Made by a program: the position numbers and the translations under genes
Notes under the pieces: generated by a model
What the model saw: the letters and a program-made list of their open reading frames with translations, nothing else
Told to the model about the DNA's origin: nothing
Databases searched by the model: none
Assembly (NCBI GenBank): GCA_045631205.1
Contig: JAZQUI010000030.1
Span: 1 to 39,019, forward strand
Direction of reading: 5' to 3'
Source: HGM04593 sp045631205
GTDB lineage: Bacteria; Bacteroidota; Bacteroidia; Bacteroidales; Bacteroidaceae
Length of the DNA: 39,019 bases
Shown: one piece after another, positions 1-8,480 of the stretch
Layout of the letters: each line of letters starts with the position of its first letter
How positions within the stretch are numbered: position 1 is the stretch's first letter

Positions 1-1
1 T

Positions 2-73
2 TCGCCCTCTCAGGCCATTCTTGACCACATTGGAGGAACCACAAAAAAAGCATTTTTTTTAGCATATCAATGA
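2..73 (+). other. Possible 3' end of a gene cut by the left edge
   Basis: One forward frame is open from the edge to a TGA at 71-73 and would encode 23 residues beginning SPSQAILDHIG. I do not recognise it. The other forward frames and one reverse frame are also open for much of this short stretch, so the reading may be chance. It lies on the far side of the tRNA terminator and is the only candidate coding sequence left of the tRNA. Confidence 0.2.
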
Positions 74-154
74 TAATCTTTGCAAAGATATGTATATCAA
101 TCCATTACAAAGATTTTATCCTACTTTTTGTCCACCCTGCCCAAAATTTTGAAA

Positions 155-190
155 CAAAAAACGGAGAGAGTTTTTCAACTTTCTCCGTTT
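155..190 (-). terminator. Terminator of the tRNA gene
   Basis: Read on the minus strand, a 9-bp stem (AAACGGAGA with TCTCCGTTT), one mismatch, a further 4 bp and a GAAA-type loop are followed by a run of T. It begins three bases past the 3' end of the tRNA, so it ends that short transcript. Confidence 0.8.
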
Positions 191-193
191 CAG

Positions 194-267
194 TAGCGAG
201 ACCCGGGATTGAACCGGGGACCTCATGATTATGAATCATGCGCTCTAACCAGCTGAGCTATCTCGCC
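194..267 (-). tRNA. tRNA with anticodon CAT, probably elongator tRNA-Met
   Basis: On the minus strand 74 bases fold as a full cloverleaf. The acceptor GGCGAGA pairs with TCTCGCT (the first pair is G-T) with discriminator A. There is a D arm with AGCTCAGCTGGTTAGAGC, an anticodon arm ATGAT-TTCATAA-ATCAT with CAT in the loop, and a T arm with GGTTCAATCC. CCA is not encoded: the next three bases read CTG. CAT could also belong to the tRNA-Ile that TilS modifies to read ATA. The acceptor sequence suggests elongator Met, but sequence alone does not settle it. The gene has its own promoter and terminator, so it is transcribed alone. Confidence 0.93.
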
Positions 268-284
268 ATCACATTTTTGCGGTG

Positions 285-316
285 CAAAGATACGTTTATA
301 AATTTAAACTCACAAA
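285..316 (-). promoter_or_regulatory. Bacteroidota-type promoter of the tRNA
   Basis: On the minus strand TTTG (313-316) is followed, after exactly 20 bases, by TATCTTTG (285-292), a perfect match to the Bacteroidota -33/-7 consensus TTTG-N19-21-TAnnTTTG. Transcription would start about 10 bases before the mature tRNA 5' end at 267. Confidence 0.85.
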
Positions 317-450
317 TTTTTTGCCGTTTTTTACTCAAAAAAATATAACAGCCACACATAAATTACAAAAAACAGGGGCGCGGTGCAATGATTTTAACTA
401 CACAAAATTGCAATGCCGGGTTATTTAACTAAATATAACATAGCGATTTA

Positions 451-482
451 TTTGTTTTTTAAAATATTTTTTCCTATCTTGC
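451..482 (+). promoter_or_regulatory. Probable promoter of the START-like gene
   Basis: TTTG (451-454) lies 20 bases before TATCTTGC (475-482), which resembles TAnnTTTG but lacks one T. The spacing is right and it lies 44 bases before the start codon. The imperfect -7 box keeps confidence moderate. Confidence 0.45.
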
Positions 483-525
483 GGGTGATAAGAATTGTGT
501 GCAACTATATTTATGATTCCGCAAA

Positions 526-909
526 ATGATGAATAAAGAAAAATTCAGTATCGAATACTCTATGAAGGGCAGCGCAAGTATGATATGGCGTTACATTGGT
601 ACTGCAGCCGGGTTATCGCCCTGGTTTGCCGACCGTGTGGAAAGTACCGGAAAATCCTTTATCTTCAAGTGGGGAAAAACCGAACAAAGAACTGCACACA
701 TTGTAACTCAAAGAAACGGAGTTTATGTGAAGTTGAGATGGGACGATGAGAACCCGCAAACATTTTTTGAGATGCGCATAGCATTCAATGAACTCACAAG
801 GGAACACACTTTGGTTATAACCGACTTTGCCGAAAAGGGAGAGGTTGAGGACCAAAAAGATTTATGGGACTCACAAATTGAACTGTTAAGAAGACAATCG
901 GGGATGTAA
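526..909 (+). CDS. START-like (SRPBCC fold) domain protein
   Basis: The 127-residue protein is a single SRPBCC/START-like domain. This fold makes a ligand-holding cavity and resembles the Aha1 (activator of Hsp90 ATPase) C-terminal domain. Family cues are the opening KEKFSIEY strand, the GSASMIWRYIGTAAGLSPWF helix-loop, the central FIFKWG strand and a C-terminal amphipathic helix with LWDSQIELLRR. Proteins of this size annotated 'START-like domain' are common in Bacteroidota and their ligand is unknown. Two ATG codons lie in tandem (526 and 529); either could be the start. It has its own promoter-like sequence and a hairpin 13 bases after the stop, so it is probably monocistronic. Confidence 0.85.
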   Translation: MMNKEKFSIEYSMKGSASMIWRYIGTAAGLSPWFADRVESTGKSFIFKWGKTEQRTAHIVTQRNGVYVKLRWDDENPQTFFEMRIAFNELTREHTLVITDFAEKGEVEDQKDLWDSQIELLRRQSGM

Positions 910-921
910 AAAAACGAATAC

Positions 922-951
922 AACAGGTACCGGCTTTGTTCGGTACCTGTT
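922..951 (+). terminator. Hairpin after the START-like gene
   Basis: An 11-bp perfect stem, AACAGGTACCG with CGGTACCTGTT, has an 8-base loop and starts 12 bases past the stop codon. The following T run is short (TTTG), so termination may be partial. Confidence 0.65.
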
Positions 952-999
952 TGCGTATTATAGAATATATTAAGTTATATATAAAAACAAAGAATTTCT

Positions 1000-1030
1000 T
1001 TTGTATTGCTCATTGGTTGCATTATCTTTG
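1000..1030 (+). promoter_or_regulatory. Bacteroidota-type promoter of the permease-ribBA unit
   Basis: TTTG (1000-1003), 19 bases, then TATCTTTG (1023-1030): a full consensus match. The start site would fall near 1037-1040, giving a leader of about 90 bases before the ATG at 1128. Confidence 0.8.
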
Positions 1031-1127
1031 CGTAGTAAAAACTGCTGAAACAGATTTACACCGCTTGGCGGGAAATGTTTTGCAGTAGTGGATTTTAACA
1101 TAACGATAAAGTTGAACTGCACCGACT

Positions 1128-3041
1128 ATGAAATTATCACAATTTCGCATAATTAAAAAACTGGATTTATTCATCATAAAGAGTTTTACCCAGCTGTTGA
1201 TGGGTACATTCTTAATTTGCCTGTTTATTTTCATTATGCAGATGTTGTGGCAATCGGTAGATGAATTTGTGGGTAAAGGACTCGACATTACCATTATTGC
1301 ACAATTTTTCTCATTATGCTCGATTGCACTTGTAAGCGAAGCACTCCCCTTGGCTATACTCCTGGCATCGCTTATGACTTTCGGAAACTTTGGTGAACGT
1401 CTTGAATTGCTTGCTATGAAGGCTGCGGGTATCCCGCTCATAAGAATTATGATGCCTATCGTGGTGTTATGCATAACTCTTGGCTGTGTCTCTTTCTATT
1501 TCCAGAATGTGGTTGCTCCTTATGCCCAAGTAAAGTTATACACTATACTCTACTCCATTAAACAAACCTCACCCGAGGTGGAAATACCCGAAGGAGTTTT
1601 CTATGACCAAATAAAGGGATATAACCTTTATGTGGAGAAAAAGAACAAAGACAACGGAATGCTCTACAAGGTTATGATATATGATATGTCGAGCGGCTTT
1701 GAAAATGCCAATATCCTTGTAGCCGACTCGGGAAAGATATCAAGCACACCCGATGAAAAGAATTTGATGATACAACTTTTCACCGGAGAGCAGTTCTCGA
1801 ACATTACCGACCAAAATATAAACAAAAAGAATGTACCCTACCGCAGGGAAACATTCCGCAAGAAAGTGGTGGTAATACCCAGTGATGGAAAATTTGAAAT
1901 GAAAGATGGCGAGGTATTCAAATCGAATGCAAAAAGCCAGAATATGCGTGAACTGCAAACTACCATCGCTACCCTAACACACTATAACGATAGTCTTGGA
2001 ATGAACTATTGGAAGGGAACTATAAGAAGTGTATTCAACATTAACACAGAATACACAAACGAGGACTCTACATATATGAGCCGAAACGACTTGTACTCTA
2101 TAAACACCGACAGTATATACAACACTGCGACCAATTTCGACAAAACAGCTTGGAAGAAGGCGCAACTTACAAAAGTAAGACAGCTTAAAAACGATTACGA
2201 GATAAAGAACAATTTATTACAAGGACTCGATAAAGAGCTGAATAAATGTATTATAAACTGGTGGAAAAAGATTACCCTGTCACTAGCCTGCATACTCTTC
2301 TTCTTTATTGGAGCCCCGTTAGGAGCCATTGTGAGAAAAGGTGGTCTTGGATACCCTGTGCTTATATCGGTAGCAATTTTCATTTTATACTACCTGCTTA
2401 ACACATCGGCATTCAAAATGGCACGCGAAGGAGAATGGAATACTTTTATCGGTAGTTGGTTGAGTACATTTATTATGATGCCATTGGGTATTTTGTTCAC
2501 CTATCAGTCGAACAAAGACTCGGCAATATTCAACATGGACGCTTACAAAGCGTTTTTCAGAATGTTGTTCTGCTTGCGCGAAAAACGCAACGTTACCTTG
2601 AAAGAGGTTATTATAGACGACCCCGACTACATTGCAGGGTATAAAAAACTTGTGGAAATAACAGAAACTGCCAACAAGTTTACCAAAGACAATAACCTCG
2701 ACAAATTACCCTCGATAAAGGATGTGTTCTTTAAAGAAAAGGACAATACCATATACGATTTGAATGAAAAACTCGAAAGTTTGATTGAGGAGTTCGGCAA
2801 CAGCAGAAACAAGAAGGTAATACAGAAGATAAACGATTACCCTGTTTTGTCGATAGATACAATTGTATCGCCTGCCGAGAAAAAATGGATAAACATACTG
2901 CTGCTTGTTATTGTACCGGCAGGAATTTTTATATACCTGAGAACTTTGAAATTCAGATTGCGCTTGGCAAAAGACCTTGCCAAAGTTCAAGAGACTTCAA
3001 ATGTGATTATGGAGATTTTAAATAAAGAAAAACTTGTATAA
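1128..3041 (+). CDS. LptF/LptG (YjgP/YjgQ) family LPS-export permease
   Basis: LptF and LptG are the inner-membrane subunits that work with the LptB ATPase to extract lipopolysaccharide and pass it to the periplasmic bridge. The 637-residue product shows the family layout. N-terminal hydrophobic segments lie near residues 20-110, with the family-like GERLELLAMKAAGI region. A periplasmic part follows (FYDQIKGYNLYVEKK), then a second membrane block near 380-460 (GAPLGAIVRKGGLGYPVLIS is the conserved signature). It is far longer than the roughly 360-residue E. coli proteins because of an insert of about 100 residues before the second membrane block and a C-terminal extension ending in another hydrophobic segment (VIVPAGIFIYL). 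Large versions like this are usual in Bacteroidota. I cannot tell LptF from LptG. ribBA starts 7 bases after the stop, suggesting co-transcription. Confidence 0.9.
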   Translation: MKLSQFRIIKKLDLFIIKSFTQLLMGTFLICLFIFIMQMLWQSVDEFVGKGLDITIIAQFFSLCSIALVSEALPLAILLASLMTFGNFGERLELLAMKAAGIPLIRIMMPIVVLCITLGCVSFYFQNVVAPYAQVKLYTILYSIKQTSPEVEIPEGVFYDQIKGYNLYVEKKNKDNGMLYKVMIYDMSSGFENANILVADSGKISSTPDEKNLMIQLFTGEQFSNITDQNINKKNVPYRRETFRKKVVVIPSDGKFEMKDGEVFKSNAKSQNMRELQTTIATLTHYNDSLGMNYWKGTIRSVFNINTEYTNEDSTYMSRNDLYSINTDSIYNTATNFDKTAWKKAQLTKVRQLKNDYEIKNNLLQGLDKELNKCIINWWKKITLSLACILFFFIGAPLGAIVRKGGLGYPVLISVAIFILYYLLNTSAFKMAREGEWNTFIGSWLSTFIMMPLGILFTYQSNKDSAIFNMDAYKAFFRMLFCLREKRNVTLKEVIIDDPDYIAGYKKLVEITETANKFTKDNNLDKLPSIKDVFFKEKDNTIYDLNEKLESLIEEFGNSRNKKVIQKINDYPVLSIDTIVSPAEKKWINILLLVIVPAGIFIYLRTLKFRLRLAKDLAKVQETSNVIMEILNKEKLV

Positions 3042-3048
3042 ACAATAT

Positions 3049-4266
3049 ATGGAAAATTTTAAACTGAGTTCTATCGAAGACGCTATAAAAGATTTTAAAG
3101 AAGGAAAATTTCTTATTGTCGTTGATGATGAAGATAGAGAGAACGAAGGCGATTTTATAATAGCAGCCGAAAAAATAACACCCGACGCTGTAAACTTTAT
3201 GTTAAAAAACGGTCGTGGTGTATTGTGTGCGCCCATTACAATGTCACGTTGCAAGGAGTTGCAGCTCGACCCTCAGGTAAGCTCAAATACCAGCCTTTTA
3301 GGCACACCGTTCACAGTAACCATTGACAAGATTGAGGGTTGCTCGACAGGTGTATCAACAGCAGACAGAGCTGCCACTATTAAAGCTCTTGCCGACCCTG
3401 AAAGCACTGCCGAGACATTTGCACGCCCCGGACACATCAACCCCCTTTATGCACAGGATAAAGGTGTGTTGCGCCGTGCCGGCCACACAGAGGCAAGTAT
3501 TGATCTTGCCCGTCTTGCAGGTCTCTACCCCGCTGCCGCACTCATTGAAATTATGAACGAGGATGGCACCATGGCGCGTATGCCTCAACTTATTGAGATA
3601 GCAAAAGAGCACAATCTTAAAATTATATCAATAAGCGATCTTATACAGTATCGTCTGCAACAGGAATCACTTGTGGAGATGGGCGAAGAGGTAAGTATGC
3701 CCACTGAACACGGAAATTTCCGTCTTATACCTTTCAAGCAGACATCAAACGGTCTTGAACATGTTGCTCTTATAAAAGGAGAGTGGGAAGAGGATGAACC
3801 CATTCTTGTACGTGTACACTCATCGTGCATAACAGGAGATATCTTCGCTTCAAAACGTTGCGACTGCGGATCGCAATTGCATAAAGCAATGGAACTTGTT
3901 GACAAGGCCGGAAAAGGTGTTATTGTATATCTTAACCAGGAAGGCCGCGGTATAGGTCTCATGAATAAAATGAAAGCTTATAAACTGCAGGAAGAGGGTA
4001 TGGATACAGTTGATGCAAACCTTTGTCTTGGTTTCAAAGCCGATGAGAGAGATTACGGCGTTGGCGCAGAGATTTTGAGAAAGGTTGGAGTACACAAAAT
4101 GCGTCTTATGACCAACAACCCTGTAAAACGAATAGGACTTGAAAGCTATGGCCTTGAAGTGGTGGAAAATGTGAGCATAGAGATTGAACCTAACAATTTC
4201 AATTCACGCTACCTACACACAAAAGCCGAGCGTATGGGACACACATTACATTTTGACAAAAAATAA
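3049..4266 (+). CDS. ribBA: RibBA: DHBP synthase / GTP cyclohydrolase II
   Basis: This bifunctional riboflavin enzyme makes 3,4-dihydroxy-2-butanone 4-phosphate from ribulose 5-phosphate (N-terminal half, about residues 1-200). It opens GTP to the pyrimidine precursor in the C-terminal half (about 205-405). The RibB motif DDEDRENEGDF is at residues 26-36 and the RibB C-terminal signature RRAGHTEASIDLARLAG is intact. The RibA zinc ligands are in CITGDIFASKRCDCG near residues 259-273, and NQEGRGIG follows near 296. I chose ATG 3049 (MENFKL). The frame also opens at a TTG at 3034, but that would overlap the permease stop and adds nothing conserved. No FMN riboswitch is possible in the 7-base gap upstream. 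Confidence 0.96.
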   Translation: MENFKLSSIEDAIKDFKEGKFLIVVDDEDRENEGDFIIAAEKITPDAVNFMLKNGRGVLCAPITMSRCKELQLDPQVSSNTSLLGTPFTVTIDKIEGCSTGVSTADRAATIKALADPESTAETFARPGHINPLYAQDKGVLRRAGHTEASIDLARLAGLYPAAALIEIMNEDGTMARMPQLIEIAKEHNLKIISISDLIQYRLQQESLVEMGEEVSMPTEHGNFRLIPFKQTSNGLEHVALIKGEWEEDEPILVRVHSSCITGDIFASKRCDCGSQLHKAMELVDKAGKGVIVYLNQEGRGIGLMNKMKAYKLQEEGMDTVDANLCLGFKADERDYGVGAEILRKVGVHKMRLMTNNPVKRIGLESYGLEVVENVSIEIEPNNFNSRYLHTKAERMGHTLHFDKK

Positions 4267-4281
4267 AAACAATATTATAAT

Positions 4282-5475
4282 ATGAACAAACTATCAAACC
4301 GTGTCAACAGATTAGCCCCTTCGGCTACATTGGCAATGTCACAGAAAAGCCAGGAGCTTAAAGCACAAGGCGTGGATGTTATAAATATGAGTGTGGGAGA
4401 ACCCGATTTCAACACACCCGATGCCATTAAAACAGCTGCAAAACAGGCTATCGACGATAACTGGTCACGTTATTCACCCGTACCCGGATACCCCTCATTG
4501 CGCAAAGCTATTGTTGAGAAATTGAAAAAAGAGAACGGGCTCGAATTTACCGAAGCACAGATTTCAGTTTCAAACGGTGCAAAGCAGGCTGTCTGCAACG
4601 CTATTATGGCACTCATTGACGAAGGTGACGAAGTTATTATACCTGCACCTTACTGGGTTAGTTACCCCGATATGGTGAAGATGGCCGACGGAACACCTGT
4701 TATTGTGAGCGCAGGCATTGAGCAAAACTTCAAAATCACAGGTGCACAGCTCGAAGCTGCCATCACACCTAAAACAAAAATGCTTATCCTCTGCTCTCCC
4801 TCGAACCCCACAGGATCGGTATATACAAAAGAGGAACTTAAAGAGCTTGCCGACGTGCTTGCAAAATACCCCAATGTATTTGTTGTTGCCGATGAAATTT
4901 ACGAGCACATCAACTATATTGGCAAACACGAGAGCATAGCACAATTCGAGGAGATACGCGACAGAGTGATAATCATCAACGGAGTATCAAAGGCATATGC
5001 TATGACCGGTTGGAGAATTGGTTTCCTTGCTGCTGCCGATTGGATTGTAAAAGGCTGTAACAAGCTCCAGGGACAATATACAAGCGGACCTTGCTCTGTA
5101 TCACAGATGGCATCGTTAGAGGCTTACAACGGTTCACAGGAGCCAGTAGAGGAGATGCGTAAAGCATTCCAACGTCGTCGCGACCTTATTGTAAAACTTG
5201 CAAAGGAGATTCCCGGTCTTGAAGTCAATGTTCCCGAGGGTGCATTCTACCTCTTCCCCAAATGTAGTTCATTCTATGGTAAGAGCTACGGCGACCAGGT
5301 AATCAACAATTCAGACGATCTTGCAATGTATCTCCTTACAGAAGCTCACGTAGCAGCTGTTGGTGGCGAATCGTTTGGTGCTCCCGAGTGTTTCAGAATG
5401 AGCTATGCTACAAGTGATGAGAATATCATAGAGGCTATAAGAAGAATTAAAGAGGCACTTGCAAAACTCAAATAA
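4282..5475 (+). CDS. aspC: Class I/II PLP-dependent aminotransferase (aspartate aminotransferase type)
   Basis: The 397-residue fold-type I aminotransferase belongs to the I-gamma group, which usually transfers the amino group between aspartate and 2-oxoglutarate and sometimes works on aromatic amino acids or prephenate. Visible motifs are SNGAKQAV (phosphate-binding region), SPSNPTGSVY, DEIYEHINY, and the PLP lysine in NGVSKAYAMTGWRIGF, which falls at residue 237. The substrate-carboxylate arginine is in FRMSYATS near the end. Length and all key residues are normal. It follows ribBA after 15 bases and ends at a strong terminator, so it is probably the last gene of the permease-ribBA unit. 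Exact substrate preference cannot be read from sequence. Confidence 0.92.
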   Translation: MNKLSNRVNRLAPSATLAMSQKSQELKAQGVDVINMSVGEPDFNTPDAIKTAAKQAIDDNWSRYSPVPGYPSLRKAIVEKLKKENGLEFTEAQISVSNGAKQAVCNAIMALIDEGDEVIIPAPYWVSYPDMVKMADGTPVIVSAGIEQNFKITGAQLEAAITPKTKMLILCSPSNPTGSVYTKEELKELADVLAKYPNVFVVADEIYEHINYIGKHESIAQFEEIRDRVIIINGVSKAYAMTGWRIGFLAAADWIVKGCNKLQGQYTSGPCSVSQMASLEAYNGSQEPVEEMRKAFQRRRDLIVKLAKEIPGLEVNVPEGAFYLFPKCSSFYGKSYGDQVINNSDDLAMYLLTEAHVAAVGGESFGAPECFRMSYATSDENIIEAIRRIKEALAKLK

Positions 5476-5497
5476 GTTCTTTTACAATATATATTAG

Positions 5498-5531
5498 AAA
5501 ATGGTTGCTTTTATTGAGCAACCATTTTTTT
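5498..5531 (+). terminator. Rho-independent terminator after the aminotransferase
   Basis: A perfect 9-bp stem, ATGGTTGCT with AGCAACCAT, a 7-base loop, then seven Ts. AAA before the stem extends the pairing into the T run. It lies 23 bases past the stop codon. Confidence 0.9.
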
Positions 5532-6122
5532 ATGTTGACAACTGTGGTGATAATTGTTGATAAGGTGTTAATAAATGGTGAATAAATAGATGGAAAAAAA
5601 TGTCAATTTATCTTGGAAAGATTTGGTTTATGATTATACTCGAAAGTATATTAAAAAGCCAAATTATTTTGCCACTTTTTATATCGCGATTTATCAGTAG
5701 GTTTTAAACAGATATTCATTAAAAACAGAGTTAATTTTATCCACAAGTTGGTGGTTGCAAAGATTGTTAATAAAGTATATAAACCACACATTACAAACAT
5801 TTTAACTTGTTAATATCTTGTCAATAAAGATATATCTCAATATAATAACTTTAAAAACAACTATTTCTCAAAAAAATTATCCCCACTATCAACCGACTTT
5901 GTTATTGTTGTTGATTTATTTTAATTTTTTAAAAAAGAGAATATATATAATAATGATTGTTGATAGCCGGTATTCTTCCGCTGCAATAAAAATGTTACAA
6001 TAGGTAATGCTCTCTTCATGGCTTCTATTATACAAAATGTATGGGAGTTTATTTATAGCGCTACAGTTGCTTTGCTATGCCCCTAAAGAGGTGGTTAAGA
6101 TATATTGCCCTATTGTATATAT
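5532..6122. other. AT-rich intergenic region with DnaA-box-like 9-mers
   Basis: Between convergent terminators lie about 590 bases with no credible gene. The sequence is very AT-rich up to about 5955 and less so after that. It holds one perfect DnaA box, TTATCCACA (5737-5745), and weaker ones: TTATCAACA on the minus strand (5555-5563), TTATCCCCA (5877-5885) and CTATCAACA on the minus strand (5958-5966). Runs of A/T such as those at 5865-5876 and 5930-5953 could serve as unwinding DNA. The less AT-rich part at about 5960-6110 has no structure I can name. This would suit a replication origin or another DnaA-bound locus, but genes point towards it from both sides, which is unusual for an origin. 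Confidence 0.35.
5737..5745 (+). promoter_or_regulatory. Perfect DnaA box
   Basis: TTATCCACA matches the strict DnaA-binding consensus TTATNCACA at all positions. It is the best of at least four box-like 9-mers in this gap. Confidence 0.5.
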
Positions 6123-6156
6123 AAAAAATTCGAGCTATATGATTATAGCCCGAATT
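6123..6156 (-). terminator. Terminator of the leuS-porZ operon
   Basis: On the minus strand AATTCGGGCTAT pairs with ATAGCTCGAATT (12 bp, one G-T pair, 6-base loop) and is followed by six Ts. It starts 26 bases past the porZ stop codon. Confidence 0.88.
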
Positions 6157-6182
6157 CTGATTGATATCTAATCTTTACTCCT

Positions 6183-8480
6183 TTATCGAGTAATAAGTAT
6201 TTTGGTTGCAAGGCTTTCATCGCCGTTGGCATCGTACATCAGCACATAGTAAATTCCACTTGATACTTTTTCGCCCGAAGCGTTTCTTCCATTCCAGGTG
6301 AACTGTCCGCCAACAGATGTACCCTCTGTGATTAAATAACCAGCCATATCAACGATTTTTATCTCACAACCGTGTGTGAGTCCTATAATAGATATAACTC
6401 CGTTGTACGAGCTTTTTACGGGGTTTGGATAAGCGTGTACTGCACTCTCTTGGAGTGTGAGTTCTGGCTCTGTTGCATCGCTCATATAACTTACTATTCC
6501 TTCACTTGTTCCAATGAATACTTCACCACGTGTTTTATGTATGGCAATACTTGTAATTTCGTTTGAAGGAAGTACTGAATTGTCTTTTGTAAAATGGTGC
6601 AATGTCTCTTGTCCGTCGGCACTTACAAGGTATATACCATTATTTTTTGTACCCACCCATTTTCTGTTGGCTCCGTCAACTTGCAAAGCCGAAATAGGGG
6701 CACTTGCAAAGAGATAGTCGGCAAGCCCGCTACCATCGTTGCGTGAAACCTTAATTTGGGTAAAAGTACCATCGTTAAAGAACTTATCGGCATCGTCAAT
6801 TACAAACAATCCGTTGTTTGTACCCACCCATATTTCTCCGTTCTTGTCTTCTGTGATGCAATATACTTGGTCAATTGTGTAATCTGTATCATCCTGGTTA
6901 GTGAATGTGTTTATAACCAATTTTGTGCGGTCGTCGGCTGTATCGAACGGTGTGTTGTTCATTTTAGCGCAGAAAATACCTGGTACTCCTTGGTACGATG
7001 TTACCCACAACCATCCTCTAGCATCTATAATCAAATCGACCATAGTCGGGAAATTGGCTATATCGCTATAATTCAACGATACCCAGGTTCCATCTTTTTT
7101 AAGTATCTTCACAACCTTTTCGGCATTGGTATTTACCACCCACAGGTTACCAGATGTATCAAATTTTACACGAGGTATTCGCACATAATTCAATGACGAT
7201 GGTACAGGGCTTTCTATGGGGCTGTTCTTGTGGTTGTAGTGTGCTACGAATTTTCCATTGCGGAATTCATACAAACCTTGTCCGAATGAGCTTGCAAAGT
7301 AATGTCCGGGTTCTGTTGGGTCCTCATCGATAGAACACATATTTACGTATTTTACTCCTGTAGCGGTTTTAATCTCATCCTCGGGGAAATTTGTCCACTC
7401 TTTACTTGCGTAGTCAAGTTCCATCAATGTTCCTGGCTGGAATATATTGTCGAAGTAGTTGAGGGTACCGCCTGCAACAAGCAGTTTGCTATCGCCTATA
7501 AAGGTCATATATTCGCAAAGGTTGCGTACAGGGCTGTTGGGAATTATGTAGTTTTCCCCGTCAGTAAAATTATTGTCTGTAATTTTACTTTCCACAATAC
7601 CTTTATATCCTTTACAATTCCAGAATTTATTTCCGTCAACATAGAGGTATTTGCTTTCGCTCGATATAGTACAGGTCTTGTAATTTGTGGTACTGTTTAC
7701 TACTGCGAATGTTTTTTCCCAGCCAATGTATAAGGTATTGTTTTCTTCGTAAGAATATTTATATGCCTGGGTTGTTGAAATGGGTGTCGATTCTATCGTT
7801 CCGTTTTCATTTACAACGCAAGCACCTTTTTTGTCAATAACACACACCAGCTTGTTATCTTTTTTGTTTATGGCCAGTGTTTTATTACTGTTTATTTTTG
7901 TCCAATTTGATTTATCAAGCAGATTATCGCTGAGTGAACCTTTCAATATACCATTCTCTGTACCAATGTATATATTGTTGTTTAGAGTGCAGGTACTGTA
8001 AGCCTTTACACCCAAATTATATGTGTTTGTAAATTCAAGGTCGGCAAGGTTGAGCACCACAACACCAAAATCAGTATTCAGGTATGCTGTTTTACCCGAT
8101 ATATCTATTCCGTTTATGTTTTTATTCGATAGAATCTTATTCTTGAAATCGGAAATGTTATACACATAATCGTTGGAATACAATATATCGATATTTGCAT
8201 TCTTATATACAATTACAAGTGCATCAATCTCTTTGCAATAATCTATGTATGCAATATTGAAATCACTTAAACTGTTCAGTTTATCGTAAGTGGTGATAGA
8301 ATTGTCGTCCTTGTCGTAAACAAAGAGTGAATTCGATGCAAGCACATATATTTTATCGCCTGCAACGCGACAACTTGTGGCATCATGGAACGAAGTGTAA
8401 ATTTCCCAGTCACCAATACCTGCTCTGCTGTTTATGGCAATAAATAATACCAGTATTATTGCAAAAAATCTCTTAATCAT
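6183..8480 (-). CDS. porZ: PorZ-like two-propeller surface protein with a type IX C-terminal signal
   Basis: The 765-residue protein has a Sec signal peptide (residues 1-20, ending NSRA). The mature N-terminus GIGDWEIYTSFHDATSC resembles the PorZ N-terminal beta-propeller. Two-component-regulator-type propeller repeats follow (NLWVVNTN, GWLWVTSY, GEIWVGTNNGLFVI, RKWVGTKNNGIYLV, GEVFIGTSEGIVSY). From about residue 685 there is a FlgD/T9SS-type Ig domain starting YPNPV and ending in the basic motif KILITR. In Porphyromonas gingivalis PorZ is a cell-surface part of type IX secretion that helps attach A-LPS to cargo. Homologues also occur in Bacteroidales with reduced or no T9SS, where the role is unclear. 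It overlaps rdgB by 8 bases and closes the leuS operon. Confidence 0.82.
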   Translation of the reverse strand: MIKRFFAIILVLFIAINSRAGIGDWEIYTSFHDATSCRVAGDKIYVLASNSLFVYDKDDNSITTYDKLNSLSDFNIAYIDYCKEIDALVIVYKNANIDILYSNDYVYNISDFKNKILSNKNINGIDISGKTAYLNTDFGVVVLNLADLEFTNTYNLGVKAYSTCTLNNNIYIGTENGILKGSLSDNLLDKSNWTKINSNKTLAINKKDNKLVCVIDKKGACVVNENGTIESTPISTTQAYKYSYEENNTLYIGWEKTFAVVNSTTNYKTCTISSESKYLYVDGNKFWNCKGYKGIVESKITDNNFTDGENYIIPNSPVRNLCEYMTFIGDSKLLVAGGTLNYFDNIFQPGTLMELDYASKEWTNFPEDEIKTATGVKYVNMCSIDEDPTEPGHYFASSFGQGLYEFRNGKFVAHYNHKNSPIESPVPSSLNYVRIPRVKFDTSGNLWVVNTNAEKVVKILKKDGTWVSLNYSDIANFPTMVDLIIDARGWLWVTSYQGVPGIFCAKMNNTPFDTADDRTKLVINTFTNQDDTDYTIDQVYCITEDKNGEIWVGTNNGLFVIDDADKFFNDGTFTQIKVSRNDGSGLADYLFASAPISALQVDGANRKWVGTKNNGIYLVSADGQETLHHFTKDNSVLPSNEITSIAIHKTRGEVFIGTSEGIVSYMSDATEPELTLQESAVHAYPNPVKSSYNGVISIIGLTHGCEIKIVDMAGYLITEGTSVGGQFTWNGRNASGEKVSSGIYYVLMYDANGDESLATKILITR

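Noticed and set aside
3034..3048. RibBA start at a TTG overlapping the permease stop
   Set aside because: ATG 3049 gives the normal N-terminus and avoids the overlap.
3042..3048. FMN riboswitch upstream of ribBA
   Set aside because: Only 7 bases separate it from the preceding gene; no room and no conserved elements.
5818..6003. A 61-residue plus-strand frame in the DnaA-box gap
   Set aside because: Composition is only Ile/Leu/Tyr/Lys from AT-rich DNA, with no motif and no promoter at a sensible distance.
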